NCBI GenBank assembly: GCA_945889625.1
Contig: CAMDCE010000004.1
Coordinates: 90,405-154,404 of the forward strand
Origin: Asaia bogorensis
Lineage (GTDB): Bacteria > Pseudomonadota > Alphaproteobacteria > Reyranellales > Reyranellaceae
Direction of reading: 5' to 3'
DNA length: 64,000 bases
Part shown: positions 56,404-64,000 of the stretch, in pieces
How positions within the stretch are numbered: the first letter of the stretch is position 1
How the letters are laid out: every line of letters starts with the position of its first letter
Position numbers and translations under genes: made by a program
The notes under the pieces: model-generated
What the model was told of the DNA's origin: nothing
Seen by the model: only the letters and a program-made list of their open reading frames with translations
Databases searched by the model: none

Positions 56404-57353
56404 GCACCGGCCCGACCGACCCGTCCTCCGGCTACGGCGAAAATACGCTCGGCGAGATCGCCGAAAGCGATCTCGTCCGCCTGCCCGATCTTGCCACGGT
56501 CTTCGCGCGCCGCGCCGCGCGCCTGGCGGCACTGGCCGAAGGACACGAACTCGAAGGCTTCCTGCGCATGGTCGCGGCCCTGGTGAGCGCCCAGCATGTC
56601 GCACTCGACGGCTTGCCGCCGGGGTCATTGCCGGGGCCGGCGCAGATCGCCCAGGCGCGGCTGGTGCACCAGGCGCCGCTCGATCCCGCGGCCTGGACGC
56701 GCGACAAGAGCTGGCGAGTGGCCTTGGCCCGCATCCTGGAGACGATCGACGAGGCCGTGCTGCCCGGGCCTGCGCGCGATGCCCGGGTGGCGCTGGCCGC
56801 TCTGGGCGAGACCGAGCTTGAAGTGTTGGCGGACCGCTTCCTGGACGGCGACGTGGCGGCCGGCGAGGCGGCGCGGACGGTGTTCGTGGCCGCGGCTCTG
56901 CAGGTTGCCTGGACGCGCATGGCGGCCCTCCTGGACAGGACCGACCTCATCACCGACCAACCCGAGACCGGCCAGTGCCCGTCCTGTGGATCGCCACCAG
57001 TCGCCGGCCTCGTATCGCCAGGGGGCACCAAGTTCGGCCACCGGCATTTGCACTGCTCGCTCTGCGCCACCGCCTGGCGCTACGTCCGGGTACGCTGCGT
57101 GCATTGCGGCAGCACCGACAAGATCTCCTTTCGCAACCTGGCCGGCACGTCCTATCTGCGGGCCGAGTGCTGCGAGGCCTGCCAAGGCTATTCCAAGGTC
57201 TTCTTCCTCGAGAAGGCGCGGCCCATCGAGCCCCTGGCCGACGACCTCGCCTCGCTGGGGCTCGACGTGCTGGTGGGCGAGGAGGGCTTTGCCCGGGTGC
57301 CCAATCCCTTCGTGCTGGGGGTCATGGAGCAGCAGGGACGTGGCGAGAAATGA
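56373..57353 (+). CDS. fdhE: formate dehydrogenase accessory protein FdhE
   Basis: The frame encodes an FdhE: ESDLVRLPDLATVFARRAARLAALAEGHELEGFLRMVAALVSAQH near the N-terminus and rubredoxin-like cysteine pairs later (CPSCGSPP, CSLCATAW, CVHCGSTD, CCEACQGYSKVF). FdhE is needed for maturation of formate dehydrogenase at the membrane. No in-frame ATG exists before the conserved part. The first credible starts are the GTG at 56373, inside the fdnI end with GGAAG ten bases upstream, or a CTG at 56400 that overlaps the fdnI stop. 326 codons from the GTG, 317 from the CTG; family members are about 305. The start is therefore uncertain. Confidence 0.85.
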   Translation: MVPPGSRQALSTGPTDPSSGYGENTLGEIAESDLVRLPDLATVFARRAARLAALAEGHELEGFLRMVAALVSAQHVALDGLPPGSLPGPAQIAQARLVHQAPLDPAAWTRDKSWRVALARILETIDEAVLPGPARDARVALAALGETELEVLADRFLDGDVAAGEAARTVFVAAALQVAWTRMAALLDRTDLITDQPETGQCPSCGSPPVAGLVSPGGTKFGHRHLHCSLCATAWRYVRVRCVHCGSTDKISFRNLAGTSYLRAECCEACQGYSKVFFLEKARPIEPLADDLASLGLDVLVGEEGFARVPNPFVLGVMEQQGRGEK

Positions 57354-57372
57354 GACTAAATCGAGGAAAGTG

Positions 57373-57445
57373 CCGATGCCATCGGCATCGGATGGGTCTC
57401 ACCGGAGTGAGACATCGGTGAGACCTCGGTGAGACGTCGCGAGAC
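57373..57445. repeat. palindromes plus 11-bp-phased GTGAGAC repeats after fdhE
   Basis: CCGATGCC-ATC-GGCATCGG (57373-57391) is followed by GTCTCAC-CGGA-GTGAGAC (57396-57413). GTGAGAC then recurs at 57418-57424 and 57429-57435, with a GCGAGAC at 57439-57445. The direct copies are 11, 11 and 10 bp apart. The hairpins may end the fdn transcript; the phased array could be a protein-binding site. From 57446 to 57670 I see nothing further. Confidence 0.55.
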
Positions 57446-57670
57446 ACCAGGCTCCTTCGGACATAATTGATACAACTCGCCGCCCTTTGGGACACCAACG
57501 TTACATGGGTGCGGCGTATATCCTCGCTCGCGACGCCGGGAGGGGTCCTGGAGGTCGCGGTGCTTAGTGTGGGTCGTGCTCGATCTCTCGGGATCGGGCG
57601 AGGGTGCTGGCCAGCAAGAGCGAAGGGGTTCGCTCCTCGGCCGGCAGGGTTTTGGAACTTGGGGATTAAC

Positions 57671-57772
57671 ATGACGATTTCCGGACGTACATTCGCGTTT
57701 CTCGTCGGTCTGTCGGCTTCGGCCGTGTTGGTACTGGTCCGCGTCGGCACCGCCGTCGCCGCCGGCCTGTAG
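57671..57772 (+). CDS. possible 33-residue single-pass membrane protein
   Basis: An ATG preceded by GGGGATTAAC opens a 33-codon frame, MTISGRTFAFLVGLSASAVL..., that ends VGTAVAAGL. Its middle is one hydrophobic helix. It is followed directly by a strong stem-loop (57781-57815). A short leader or small membrane protein between fdhE and selA is plausible. No family recognised. Confidence 0.35.
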   Translation: MTISGRTFAFLVGLSASAVLVLVRVGTAVAAGL

Positions 57773-57780
57773 TTCAAGCG

Positions 57781-57815
57781 TTCCTCCCTTTCGCGGAGTA
57801 CGCGAGGGGGAGGAA
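57781..57815 (+). terminator. 15-bp stem-loop after the small membrane ORF
   Basis: TTCCTCCCTTTCGCG (57781-57795), loop GAGTA, CGCGAGGGGGAGGAA (57801-57815): thirteen Watson-Crick pairs and two G-U pairs. No T run follows, so it could also be an attenuator between the 33-codon ORF and selA. Confidence 0.5.
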
Positions 57816-57906
57816 TCGAGCTTTAGTTGATTGGCCGGCCGCGCCGGGCCATGCTCGGCGCCGCCGGACGCCGTGTTATCCGGCCCTGTTGCCAGGGAAT
57901 TGAGCT

Positions 57907-59310
57907 GTGTCGCGTGCCGACCGCGCCGAAGGCGCCCCCGCCGTCCGTCCCCCTTCCATCGATCGCATGGCCGCCTGGCCTGCGTTGGCGCCGCTGCTGG
58001 CGCGCGCCGGCCGGCCGCTGCTGATCGAGGCATTGCGCGCCTGGGCCGACGCCCGGCGCGGCTCGCCCGATGTGACCGACGAGGCAGCCTGCGCGCGCTG
58101 GTGCGAGGCCCGCCTGGCCAGCCTGGTGAACCCCTCGCAGCTGCGCGTCTTCAACCTTACCGGCACCGTGCTGCACACCAACCTCGGCCGCGCGCTGCTG
58201 GCCGAGGAGGCGATCGAAGCGGCGGTCGCGGCCATGCGCTCGCCCACCACCCTGGAATACGACCTCGGCGGCGGCGGGCGCGGCGAACGCGACGATCACA
58301 TCGCACCCTGGCTTTGTCGCCTCACCGGCGCGGAGGCCGCGACTGCGGTCAACAACAATGCCGGCGCCGTGCTGCTGGTGTTGAATGCGCTGGCGGGCGG
58401 ACAAGAGGGCAGGGGCCGCGAGGTCATCGTCTCGCGCGGCGAACTGATCGAGATCGGCGGCGCCTTCCGTATCCCCGACATCATGGCGCGCGCCGGCTGC
58501 CGGCTGGTCGAAGTCGGTACCACCAACCGCACCCATCTCAAGGACTACGCCGCCGCGATCGGTCCCGACACCGCGGCGATCATGAAGGTCCATCCCTCGA
58601 ACTACGCCATCCAGGGCTTCACCAAGTCGGTGTCGGCAGCCGAGCTGGTGCCGCTGGCCCGCGAGAAGGGCCTGCCACTGATCGAGGATCTCGGCAGCGG
58701 CACCCTGGTCGATCTCGAGACCTGGGGCCTGCCGCACGAGCCCACGGCGCGCGAATCGATCGACGCCGGCATCGATGTCGTGACCTTCTCCGGCGACAAG
58801 CTTCTAGGTGGTCCGCAGGCCGGGCTCGTGGTTGGGCGGCGCAGCTTCATCGAGCGTATCGCCAAGAACCCGATGAAGCGCGCGCTCAGACTCGACAAGG
58901 TGCGGCTGGCGATGCTGGAAGCCACCCTCAAGCTCTACGCCGATCCGGAAAGACTGCGCGCGCGCCTGCCGACCATTCGCACGTTGGCCCGCACACCCGA
59001 AGAGATTCGCGCGCAGGCCGAACGCCTGCTGCCGGCGATGGCCAAGGCGGTCGGCGGCGCCGCCAGGATCGCGATCGAAGCGGTGTACGGCCAGATCGGC
59101 TCGGGTGCGCTGCCGGTCGAGGCGCTGCCGTCCTTCGCGCTGGCGCTCCGTGGCAAGGCACTGGACGGGCTGGCGGACGCCTTTCGCCGCCTGCCGATCC
59201 CGGCGATCGGCTACATCCGCGACGACACGCTGTTCTTCGACGTTCGCACGCTCGACGACGAAGCAGCTTTCGTGGCCCAGTTGGGCAAGCTCGATGTCGT
59301 GGCTGGGTAA
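57907..59310 (+). CDS. selA: L-seryl-tRNA(Sec) selenium transferase
   Basis: 467 residues from a GTG start. SelA signatures: [80 protein letters not shown] and the PLP-lysine motif [20 protein letters not shown]. It converts seryl-tRNA-Sec to selenocysteinyl-tRNA-Sec with selenophosphate. Its last 17 bases overlap the start of the Sel1-repeat gene. Confidence 0.96.
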   Translation: MSRADRAEGAPAVRPPSIDRMAAWPALAPLLARAGRPLLIEALRAWADARRGSPDVTDEAACARWCEARLASLVNPSQLRVFNLTGTVLHTNLGRALLAEEAIEAAVAAMRSPTTLEYDLGGGGRGERDDHIAPWLCRLTGAEAATAVNNNAGAVLLVLNALAGGQEGRGREVIVSRGELIEIGGAFRIPDIMARAGCRLVEVGTTNRTHLKDYAAAIGPDTAAIMKVHPSNYAIQGFTKSVSAAELVPLAREKGLPLIEDLGSGTLVDLETWGLPHEPTARESIDAGIDVVTFSGDKLLGGPQAGLVVGRRSFIERIAKNPMKRALRLDKVRLAMLEATLKLYADPERLRARLPTIRTLARTPEEIRAQAERLLPAMAKAVGGAARIAIEAVYGQIGSGALPVEALPSFALALRGKALDGLADAFRRLPIPAIGYIRDDTLFFDVRTLDDEAAFVAQLGKLDVVAG

Positions 59311-60076
59311 ATTCTTCCCGCCCAATCCCGAGCGCCAGCTGGCTGACGCTCTCAGCGCCTGGAACGCCGGCGACTATGGCGTGGCGCTCGATCTGTGGGC
59401 GCCGCTTGCCCAACAAGGCCACCCCCGCGCCCAGAGCAACATGGGCGCCGCCTTCCTCGAAGGCCGTGGCGTCGAGCGCGACCATGACAAGGCCGCGGTG
59501 TGGCTGCGGCGCGCAGCCAACCAGGGCGACGCCGGCGGTCAGCGCAATCTGGCGCTGTGCTACTACGAAGGCTGGGGAGTGCCGCAGGACCAGGTCGAGG
59601 CGGCCCTGTGGTACCAAAAGGCCGCCGAACAGGACGATGCCGATGCGCAGGACATGCTGTCCTGGATGAAGCTCGTCGGTGGCGGTTGCCCGCAGGACTA
59701 CCCCGGCGCCCGGCTGTGGGCCGAGAAGGCCGCCCGCCAGGGCCGCGCCGGCGCCATGGCGCGTCTGGGCGACATCTTCCACAACGCGCTCGGCGTCGAA
59801 CGCGATCCGATCGCGGCCGCCCAGTGGTGGACGCAGGCCGCGAAGCTCGGCCATGTCGAGGCCCAGGCGATGCTGGGGGCTGCGTATCTTGCCGGCAAGG
59901 GCGTGGCGCGCGACCCGACCGAGGCGCTGCACTGGCTGCTGCGCGCGCAAGCCGGCGGCGCCGGCGAATTGGCCGAGGGCTTCCTGCGCGAAGCCCGCGC
60001 CCATGCCAAGGCCTCGCAACGTGCCGAAGCCGAGCGCCGCGCCGCTGGGCCCCTTCCTTGGGAGATCGGGCCATGA
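59294..60076 (+). CDS. Sel1-repeat (SLR) protein between selA and selB
   Basis: 260 residues from an ATG inside the end of selA, ending in an ATGA overlap with selB. It contains about five Sel1-type repeats: [132 protein letters not shown]. The alpha-alpha repeats make protein-binding scaffolds. No signal peptide, so cytosolic. Tight overlap on both sides points to co-translation with the Sec-insertion enzymes. Confidence 0.85.
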   Translation: MSWLGKFFPPNPERQLADALSAWNAGDYGVALDLWAPLAQQGHPRAQSNMGAAFLEGRGVERDHDKAAVWLRRAANQGDAGGQRNLALCYYEGWGVPQDQVEAALWYQKAAEQDDADAQDMLSWMKLVGGGCPQDYPGARLWAEKAARQGRAGAMARLGDIFHNALGVERDPIAAAQWWTQAAKLGHVEAQAMLGAAYLAGKGVARDPTEALHWLLRAQAGGAGELAEGFLREARAHAKASQRAEAERRAAGPLPWEIGP

Positions 60077-61992
60077 TCGTCGGCACTGCGGGCCATATCG
60101 ATCACGGCAAGACGGCACTCGTCAAAGCGCTGACCGGCGTCGACGCCGACCGCCTGAAGGAGGAGAAGGCGCGCGGCATCACCATCGATCTCGGCTACGC
60201 CTACAGCGACCTCGGCGACGGCCGCCAGCTCGGCTTCGTCGACGTGCCGGGTCACGAGCGCTTCGTGCACAATATGCTGGCCGGCGCCACCGGCATCGAT
60301 GCCGCCCTTCTGGTCGTGTCGGTGGCCGAAGGCATCAAGCCGCAGACCGTCGAGCATCTGCAGATCGTCGATCTGCTGGGCCTCGATCGTGGCATCGTGG
60401 CGCTCACCAAGTCCGATCTCGCCAACGACGACCAGATTCTCGAGCGCATGGCCGAGGTCGAGACGCTGCTGTCTTCGACCTCGCTCAAGGGTGCCGAGAT
60501 CGTGCCCGTTTCGGCGCTGACCGGGCAGGGCCTCGAAGAACTCAAGGCCAAGCTGCTGGCGCTCGGCGAAAGCGGCAAGGGCACCTCGGGATTTGCCCGC
60601 CTCGCCGTCGATCGCTGCTTCGTGCTGCCGGGGGCGGGCGTGGTGGTGACGGGCACCGTCCATGCCGGCGAAATCCGGGTCGGAGATCACCTGCTGCTCT
60701 CGCCATCGGGGCTGGAGGCGCGAGTGCGCTCGCTGCATGCCCAGAACCGTCCGGCCGAGATTGGCCGTGCCGGCGAGCGCTGTGCGCTCAATCTCAGCGG
60801 TCCGCGCCTGTCCAAGGACGCCGTGCGCCGTGGCGACTGGGTGGTGAGCGCGGAACTGCACGCGCCGACCGAGCGGCCCGACGTGCGGTTGAAGCTGCTG
60901 GCCTCGGAAAGCCAGCCGCTGAAGCATTGGGCACCGGTCCATGTCCATCTCGGCTCGGCCCATGTCATGGGCCGCGTTGCACTCCTCGAAGGCGACAAGC
61001 TCGCTCCGGGCGAAACAGCGCTGGCGCAACTCGTGCTCGAGGAAAAGGTCGGCGCGCTGGCGGGTGACCGCATCATCCTGCGCGATCCCTCCGCCACGCG
61101 CACGCTCGCCGGCGCCACCGTGATCGATCCGTTCGGCCCGCCGCGTAACCGGCGCACGCCGCGACGGCTGGCCGAGCTGACCGCGCTCGGCGAAGGCGAT
61201 GCGGCCGTGTTGCCGAAGTTGCTGCGGCTCGAGTCGGGCTTTGTCGAGGCGGCGCGCTTCGGGCTGGCACGCAATCTCCGGCCCGCCGAGGTCGACAAGC
61301 TCCTGGCCGATACAGGGGCGGTGAAGCTGGAAGGTTTCGGCCTGCTCAGCCAGACTCTGGCGGCGGCGCGTGGCGACATCGTCGACACTCTCAAGACCTA
61401 CCACCAGACCAACGCCGACGCGCCCGGCCTGCAGCCCGAGCGCCTGCGCGTCGCCCTGAAAAGGCGCTGGCCGATTCCGGTCTTCCAGGCGCTGCTCGCC
61501 CTCGAGGTGCGGGACAAGACCGTGGTCGTCGACGGGCCGTTCCTGCGCCTGCCCGGCCATTCGCTCACCTTGGGCGCGCGCGACGAGGCGCTGTGGAAGA
61601 AGATCGCGTCAGACCTGATCCGCGACCGCTACAAGCCGCCCCGCGTGCGCGATTTCGCCCAGGCCTACACCGTGCCCGAGGCCGACGTGCGCAAGCTGAT
61701 GCGCCGGCTGGCGCGGCTCGGCAGGATCGTCGAGGTGGCGCCCGACCAGTATTTCCTGCGCCCCGTCGTGGCGGAGATGATCGGCATCGCAAATGCCTTC
61801 GGCGCCGACTTTACCGCGGCGCAATTCCGCGACAAGCTCGACAACGGCCGCAAGGTCGCGATCCTGATCCTCGAGTTCTTCGATCGCCACGGCGTCACGG
61901 TGCGCCGCGGCGACCTGCGCCGCACCGTTCCTGCCAAGCTCGAGCAGTTTGGCCCGGTGACGTCGCCGGGCGAACACCGCAAGGCGGGGTGA
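60073..61992 (+). CDS. selB: selenocysteine-specific elongation factor SelB
   Basis: 639 residues from the ATG at 60073-60075, overlapping the Sel1 stop. GTPase motifs [44 protein letters not shown] and TKSD; then EF-Tu-like domains and C-terminal winged helices ([36 protein letters not shown]...[12 protein letters not shown]) that bind the SECIS hairpin. It brings Sec-tRNA to the ribosome at UGA. Starting the gene here places the G1 motif at residues 4-12 as expected. Confidence 0.97.
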   Translation: MIVGTAGHIDHGKTALVKALTGVDADRLKEEKARGITIDLGYAYSDLGDGRQLGFVDVPGHERFVHNMLAGATGIDAALLVVSVAEGIKPQTVEHLQIVDLLGLDRGIVALTKSDLANDDQILERMAEVETLLSSTSLKGAEIVPVSALTGQGLEELKAKLLALGESGKGTSGFARLAVDRCFVLPGAGVVVTGTVHAGEIRVGDHLLLSPSGLEARVRSLHAQNRPAEIGRAGERCALNLSGPRLSKDAVRRGDWVVSAELHAPTERPDVRLKLLASESQPLKHWAPVHVHLGSAHVMGRVALLEGDKLAPGETALAQLVLEEKVGALAGDRIILRDPSATRTLAGATVIDPFGPPRNRRTPRRLAELTALGEGDAAVLPKLLRLESGFVEAARFGLARNLRPAEVDKLLADTGAVKLEGFGLLSQTLAAARGDIVDTLKTYHQTNADAPGLQPERLRVALKRRWPIPVFQALLALEVRDKTVVVDGPFLRLPGHSLTLGARDEALWKKIASDLIRDRYKPPRVRDFAQAYTVPEADVRKLMRRLARLGRIVEVAPDQYFLRPVVAEMIGIANAFGADFTAAQFRDKLDNGRKVAILILEFFDRHGVTVRRGDLRRTVPAKLEQFGPVTSPGEHRKAG

Positions 61993-62023
61993 CAGCGGGC
62001 GGCTTCCGGGTATGATCGAAAAT

Positions 62024-62119
62024 GGAGGGGAAGCGCTCCCGGTGGGGCGGCTGGCCTTCAAAGCCAGAGAGGGCCGCCAGACGGTTCTTAGTGGGTTCGA
62101 CTCCCACTCTCTTCCGCCA
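62024..62119 (+). tRNA. selC: tRNA-Sec (anticodon TCA)
   Basis: A 96-base tRNA including the encoded CCA. The eight-bp acceptor stem GGAGGGGA/TCTCTTCC (62024-62031 with 62108-62115), long D-arm region, anticodon stem CTGGC/GCCAG with loop CTTCAAA and anticodon TCA at 62058-62060, a long variable arm (GGGCCGCC...), T arm GTGGGTTCGACTCCCAC, discriminator G and CCA. The extended acceptor stem, TCA anticodon and large variable arm identify tRNA-Sec; it lines up along its length with E. coli selC. It completes the Sec locus, 31 bases after selB, and its 3' end abuts an integrase region. Confidence 0.96.
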
Positions 62120-62120
62120 A
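62096..62120 (+). other. likely attachment site at the tRNA-Sec 3' end
   Basis: The T-arm and acceptor 3' half of selC is directly followed, 160 bases on, by a P4-type integrase reading away from it. Integrases of this class usually recombine within the tRNA 3' end and restore it. The matching second copy should lie at the far end of the element, outside the window, so the exact core is not established. Confidence 0.5.
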
Positions 62121-62170
62121 CTCCCATCTCAGCCGATCCCGGGAAGACCATAAAAGCTAGGTAGCATGGG

Positions 62171-62176
62171 TATAAT
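62171..62176 (+). promoter_or_regulatory. consensus -10 box for the integrase
   Basis: A perfect TATAAT sits inside a short palindrome (ATGGG-TATAATT-CCCAT, 62166-62182), about 105 bases before the integrase ATG. The -35 position (CCATAA at 62148-62153, 17 bases upstream) is poor. Confidence 0.35.
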
Positions 62177-62219
62177 TCCCATTTTATCGTCTCAGGCCGT
62201 CCCAAGCCGTCCGCTGGAA

Positions 62220-62281
62220 GTTACCCCCAAAAAGGGGTAAGTTTGGGGGTAACAAGAAAACCCCCGAATCCAGTTACCCCC
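62220..62281. repeat. GTTACCCCC repeats upstream of the integrase
   Basis: GTTACCCCC occurs at 62220-62228 and 62273-62281 and inverted (GGGGGTAAC) at 62245-62253, with a degenerate copy AGGGGTAA near 62234. The last copy touches the integrase start codon. Such short repeats resemble arm-type binding sites of integrases or excisionases and could also mediate autoregulation. Confidence 0.55.
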
Positions 62282-63511
62282 ATGCTCTCTGACGTAACGA
62301 TCCGTAAGGCCAAGCCTGGCTCCAAGCCCCAGAAGCTTACCGATGGGCGAGGGCTCTACGTGCTGCTGACACCCAGCGGCCAGCGCTGGTGGCGCTTCAA
62401 GTATCGGTATGCCGGCAAGGAGAAGCTTCTCTCCTTGGGCGTCTATCCGGACGTGGGCCTGCGGCAGGCTCGCGAAAAATGCGATGTGGTGCGCAAGCTG
62501 GTTGCCGCCGGCACCGATCCCTCGGCCGAACGGCAGGCCGAGAAGCGCGCCCAGCGCGAGGCGGCCGCAAACGACTTCGAAAGCGTTGCGCGGGAGTGGC
62601 TGGAGAACATCAAGGCCGAATGGTCACCCCAGCACCACAGCGATTCGCTGAAGCGCTTCGAGGTCCACATCTTCCCCAAGATCGGCCATCGCCCGATCCG
62701 TGAGGTCACAGCGCCCGAATTGCTAGGCGCTCTGCGCGGCATCGAGGTTCGCGGCACCATCGAGTCGGCCCACAAGGTGGCGCGGGCCTGCGGGCAGGTC
62801 TTCCGCTTCGGCATCGCCGCCGGGCGCTGCGACCGCAATCCGGCCGCCGATCTCCGGGGTGCCCTGAAGGCGAAACCGAAGGCGAAGCCGATGGCCGCGC
62901 TTCCATCTGGTGACCTGCCCGATCTACTGAAAGCCATCGATGCCTATGACGGCGACGTGCAGACCCGGCTGGCCCTAAAGCTGCTGGCGCTGACGTTCGT
63001 GCGCACCAACGAATTGCGTGGCGCGACCTGGGCGGAGATCGATCTCGACAAGGCCGAATGGACCGTCCCCGGCGAGCGCATGAAAACCAAGGCCCCCCAT
63101 CACGTTCCGCTGGCGCGACAGGCGGTCGAGGCGTTCCGGCAATTGAAGACCATCAATGGCAACCGCGAGCTGGTCTTTCCGGGCCGCCGGCCGACGCAGC
63201 CGATCAGCAAGAACACGCTTATCTTTGCGATCTATCGCATGGGATATCACAGCCGGATGACCAGCCACGGCTTCCGCGCGGTCGCTTCGACCGCCCTGAA
63301 TGAATTGGGCTATCGTCCCGACGTGATCGAGCGGCAGCTTGCCCATACGGAAAAAAACGCCGTTCGGGCGGCCTATCATCGCTCCCAGTATCTGGAGGAG
63401 CGCAAGGAAATGATGCAGCAGTGGGCCGATCACCTCGACGCGCTACGGGCCAGCAGCGGAAAAGTTGTCGCCATTGGACACGGGCGGAAAGCCGCGCATA
63501 CCGCCTCTTAG
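62282..63511 (+). CDS. int: P4-type tyrosine integrase
   Basis: 409 residues from the ATG at 62282; a TTG thirteen codons upstream is open but lies among the repeats. N-terminal DUF4102 domain (MLSDVTIRKAKPGSKPQKLTDGRGLYVLLTPSGQRWWRFKYRYAGKEKLLSLGVYPD), central core-binding domain, then the catalytic domain: LTFVRTNELRGATW (Arg), HHVPL, HGFRAVASTALNE (His-x-x-Arg) and AYHRSQYLEERKEMM with the Tyr nucleophile. These enzymes insert genomic islands at tRNA 3' ends. The target here is evidently selC. Confidence 0.93.
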   Translation: MLSDVTIRKAKPGSKPQKLTDGRGLYVLLTPSGQRWWRFKYRYAGKEKLLSLGVYPDVGLRQAREKCDVVRKLVAAGTDPSAERQAEKRAQREAAANDFESVAREWLENIKAEWSPQHHSDSLKRFEVHIFPKIGHRPIREVTAPELLGALRGIEVRGTIESAHKVARACGQVFRFGIAAGRCDRNPAADLRGALKAKPKAKPMAALPSGDLPDLLKAIDAYDGDVQTRLALKLLALTFVRTNELRGATWAEIDLDKAEWTVPGERMKTKAPHHVPLARQAVEAFRQLKTINGNRELVFPGRRPTQPISKNTLIFAIYRMGYHSRMTSHGFRAVASTALNELGYRPDVIERQLAHTEKNAVRAAYHRSQYLEERKEMMQQWADHLDALRASSGKVVAIGHGRKAAHTAS

Positions 63512-63725
63512 GCTGGGGTACTTAAGGAAATGAATATGGAATCAAAGTCATCGCGGCTCGATATGTTCGACCGCCGCCCCGGTCTCAAGCGGACTCGGCT
63601 GTGAAATCGCGCGCAATAGTGACCCCCTGAGGGGTGGTTTTCGCGTCCAATTCTGACCCCCCTGATGGCTGTGCCAGTGTCGCTTCTTTTTGAGCCTGTG
63701 TTGGCTCTGGGAAGGGCTGGCGGGG

Positions 63726-63902
63726 GTGATTGGCGTGGAGCTTATTGGGCAGATACGGCGGGCGTTTTTCGAGCAGCGCCGGGCGATCAAGGAGATCTCG
63801 CGGGAGTTACGGGTATCGCGCACGACGGTGCGTAAGGTGGTGCGCTCCGACAGGACCGCGTTCAAGTACGCGCGGGAGGTTCATGCGTGCCAGCTTCGAT
63901 GA
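63726..63902 (+). pseudogene. istA: truncated IS21 transposase istA
   Basis: 58 residues from a GTG: VELIGQIRRAFFEQRRAIKEISRELRVSRTTVRKVVRSD is the helix-turn-helix N-terminus of IstA. After TAFKYAREV the frame diverges to HACQLR and stops. Full IstA is over 400 residues and carries the DDE domain, which is absent. Either a large deletion has fused it to the start of the istB-like frame, or a frameshift has occurred. Confidence 0.6.
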
Positions 63903-64000
63903 GATCGCCGGCAAGGGGCTGGCCCGGCGCGATGAGATCTATCCGCTGCTTGCCAGCCTGATCCGTGCCGAGCACACCCATCGTCAGGCCCGGTCGATCA
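63883..64000 (+). CDS. istB: IstB-like ATPase, N-terminal part (runs off the window)
   Basis: From the ATG at 63883 the frame reads MRASFDEIAGKGLARRDEIYP then LLASLIRAEHTHRQARSI, resembling the N-terminal region of IS21 helper ATPases that precedes the Walker A domain. It overlaps the end of the truncated istA by 20 bases. Only 39 codons are visible, so the call rests on context. Confidence 0.4.
   Translation, partial: MRASFDEIAGKGLARRDEIYPLLASLIRAEHTHRQARSI

Larger units (their letters stand above)
63600..64000 (+). mobile_element. left part of an IS21-family element
   Basis: From TGTGAAATCGC at 63600 the sequence has repeated GTGACCCC/CTGACCCCC blocks typical of IS21 ends. A short istA start and then an istB-like start follow. 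The element runs off the right edge. Its coding content suggests an internal deletion of most of istA. Confidence 0.6.

Noticed and set aside
57373..57445. CRISPR array
   Set aside because: The repeats are only seven bases long with four-base spacers; no cas genes are present anywhere in the window.
62243..62281. TTG start for the integrase thirteen codons upstream of the ATG
   Set aside because: The extra residues are encoded by the GTTACCCCC repeat region and precede the normal DUF4102 start; the ATG at 62282 fits the family.

Overview
The window is high-GC DNA with densely packed genes and many ATGA-type stop/start overlaps. Gene content (PpdK, separate GlyQ and GlyS, PxpABC, DenD-like dehydrogenase, Bug-type binding protein, YgfZ, Dpp/Gsi-type transporters) points to a free-living alphaproteobacterium, perhaps of the Rhodospirillales or Reyranella type. 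That assignment is inferred from gene content only.

Layout. 1-5.7 kb: the 5' part of a Tat-exported peptide-binding protein, an aspartate dehydrogenase, a membrane acyltransferase, an LTXXQ periplasmic protein, GlpD and a small zinc-ribbon membrane protein. 5.6-12.9 kb: housekeeping genes glyQ-glyS-ppdK, then a MeaB-like GTPase and a HIT protein. 13-17.1 kb: a LysR regulator divergent from an unusual operon made of a membrane-anchored nucleotidyltransferase, two paralogous GNAT acetyltransferases and a small protein. 17.2-24.5 kb (minus): a gamma-glutamyltransferase gene heading a complete peptide or glutathione-type ABC transporter operon. 24.7-33 kb: YgfZ, a large polytopic patatin-like lipase, a TauD dioxygenase/Bug-protein pair with a divergent IclR regulator, and an amidase/RidA pair. 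33-40.7 kb: AcuI-like reductase, beta-alanine-type transaminase, cardiolipin synthase, SGNH protein, endonuclease/phosphatase-like protein, DenD-like dehydrogenase, methyltransferase. 40.7-44.8 kb: three tandem paralogous polytopic membrane proteins of unrecognised family. 45-51.6 kb: acyl-CoA carboxyltransferase, DoxX, the 5-oxoprolinase genes pxpCB/pxpA, a GlcG-like protein and a second SGNH-like protein.

51.7-62.1 kb is the most striking block: a self-contained selenoprotein locus. The formate dehydrogenase alpha subunit is interrupted by an in-frame TGA (52346-52348) that should be read as selenocysteine, and a bacterial SECIS hairpin follows at once. Behind it lie the FeS and cytochrome b subunits, FdhE, a 33-codon membrane ORF, SelA, a Sel1-repeat protein overlapping both neighbours, SelB and tRNA-Sec (selC). 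The locus therefore carries the enzyme plus most of the Sec decoding machinery; only a selenophosphate synthetase (selD) and seryl-tRNA synthetase are missing from the window.

62.1-64 kb: the 3' end of tRNA-Sec is the apparent integration site of a mobile element. A P4-type tyrosine integrase follows, then the start of an IS21-family element whose istA seems largely deleted. The element runs off the window.

Several intergenic palindromes and repeats are present (12.9, 17.1, 34.0, 38.0, 44.8 and 57.4 kb). Two of them share an inverted-repeat plus 11-bp-phased direct-repeat design.
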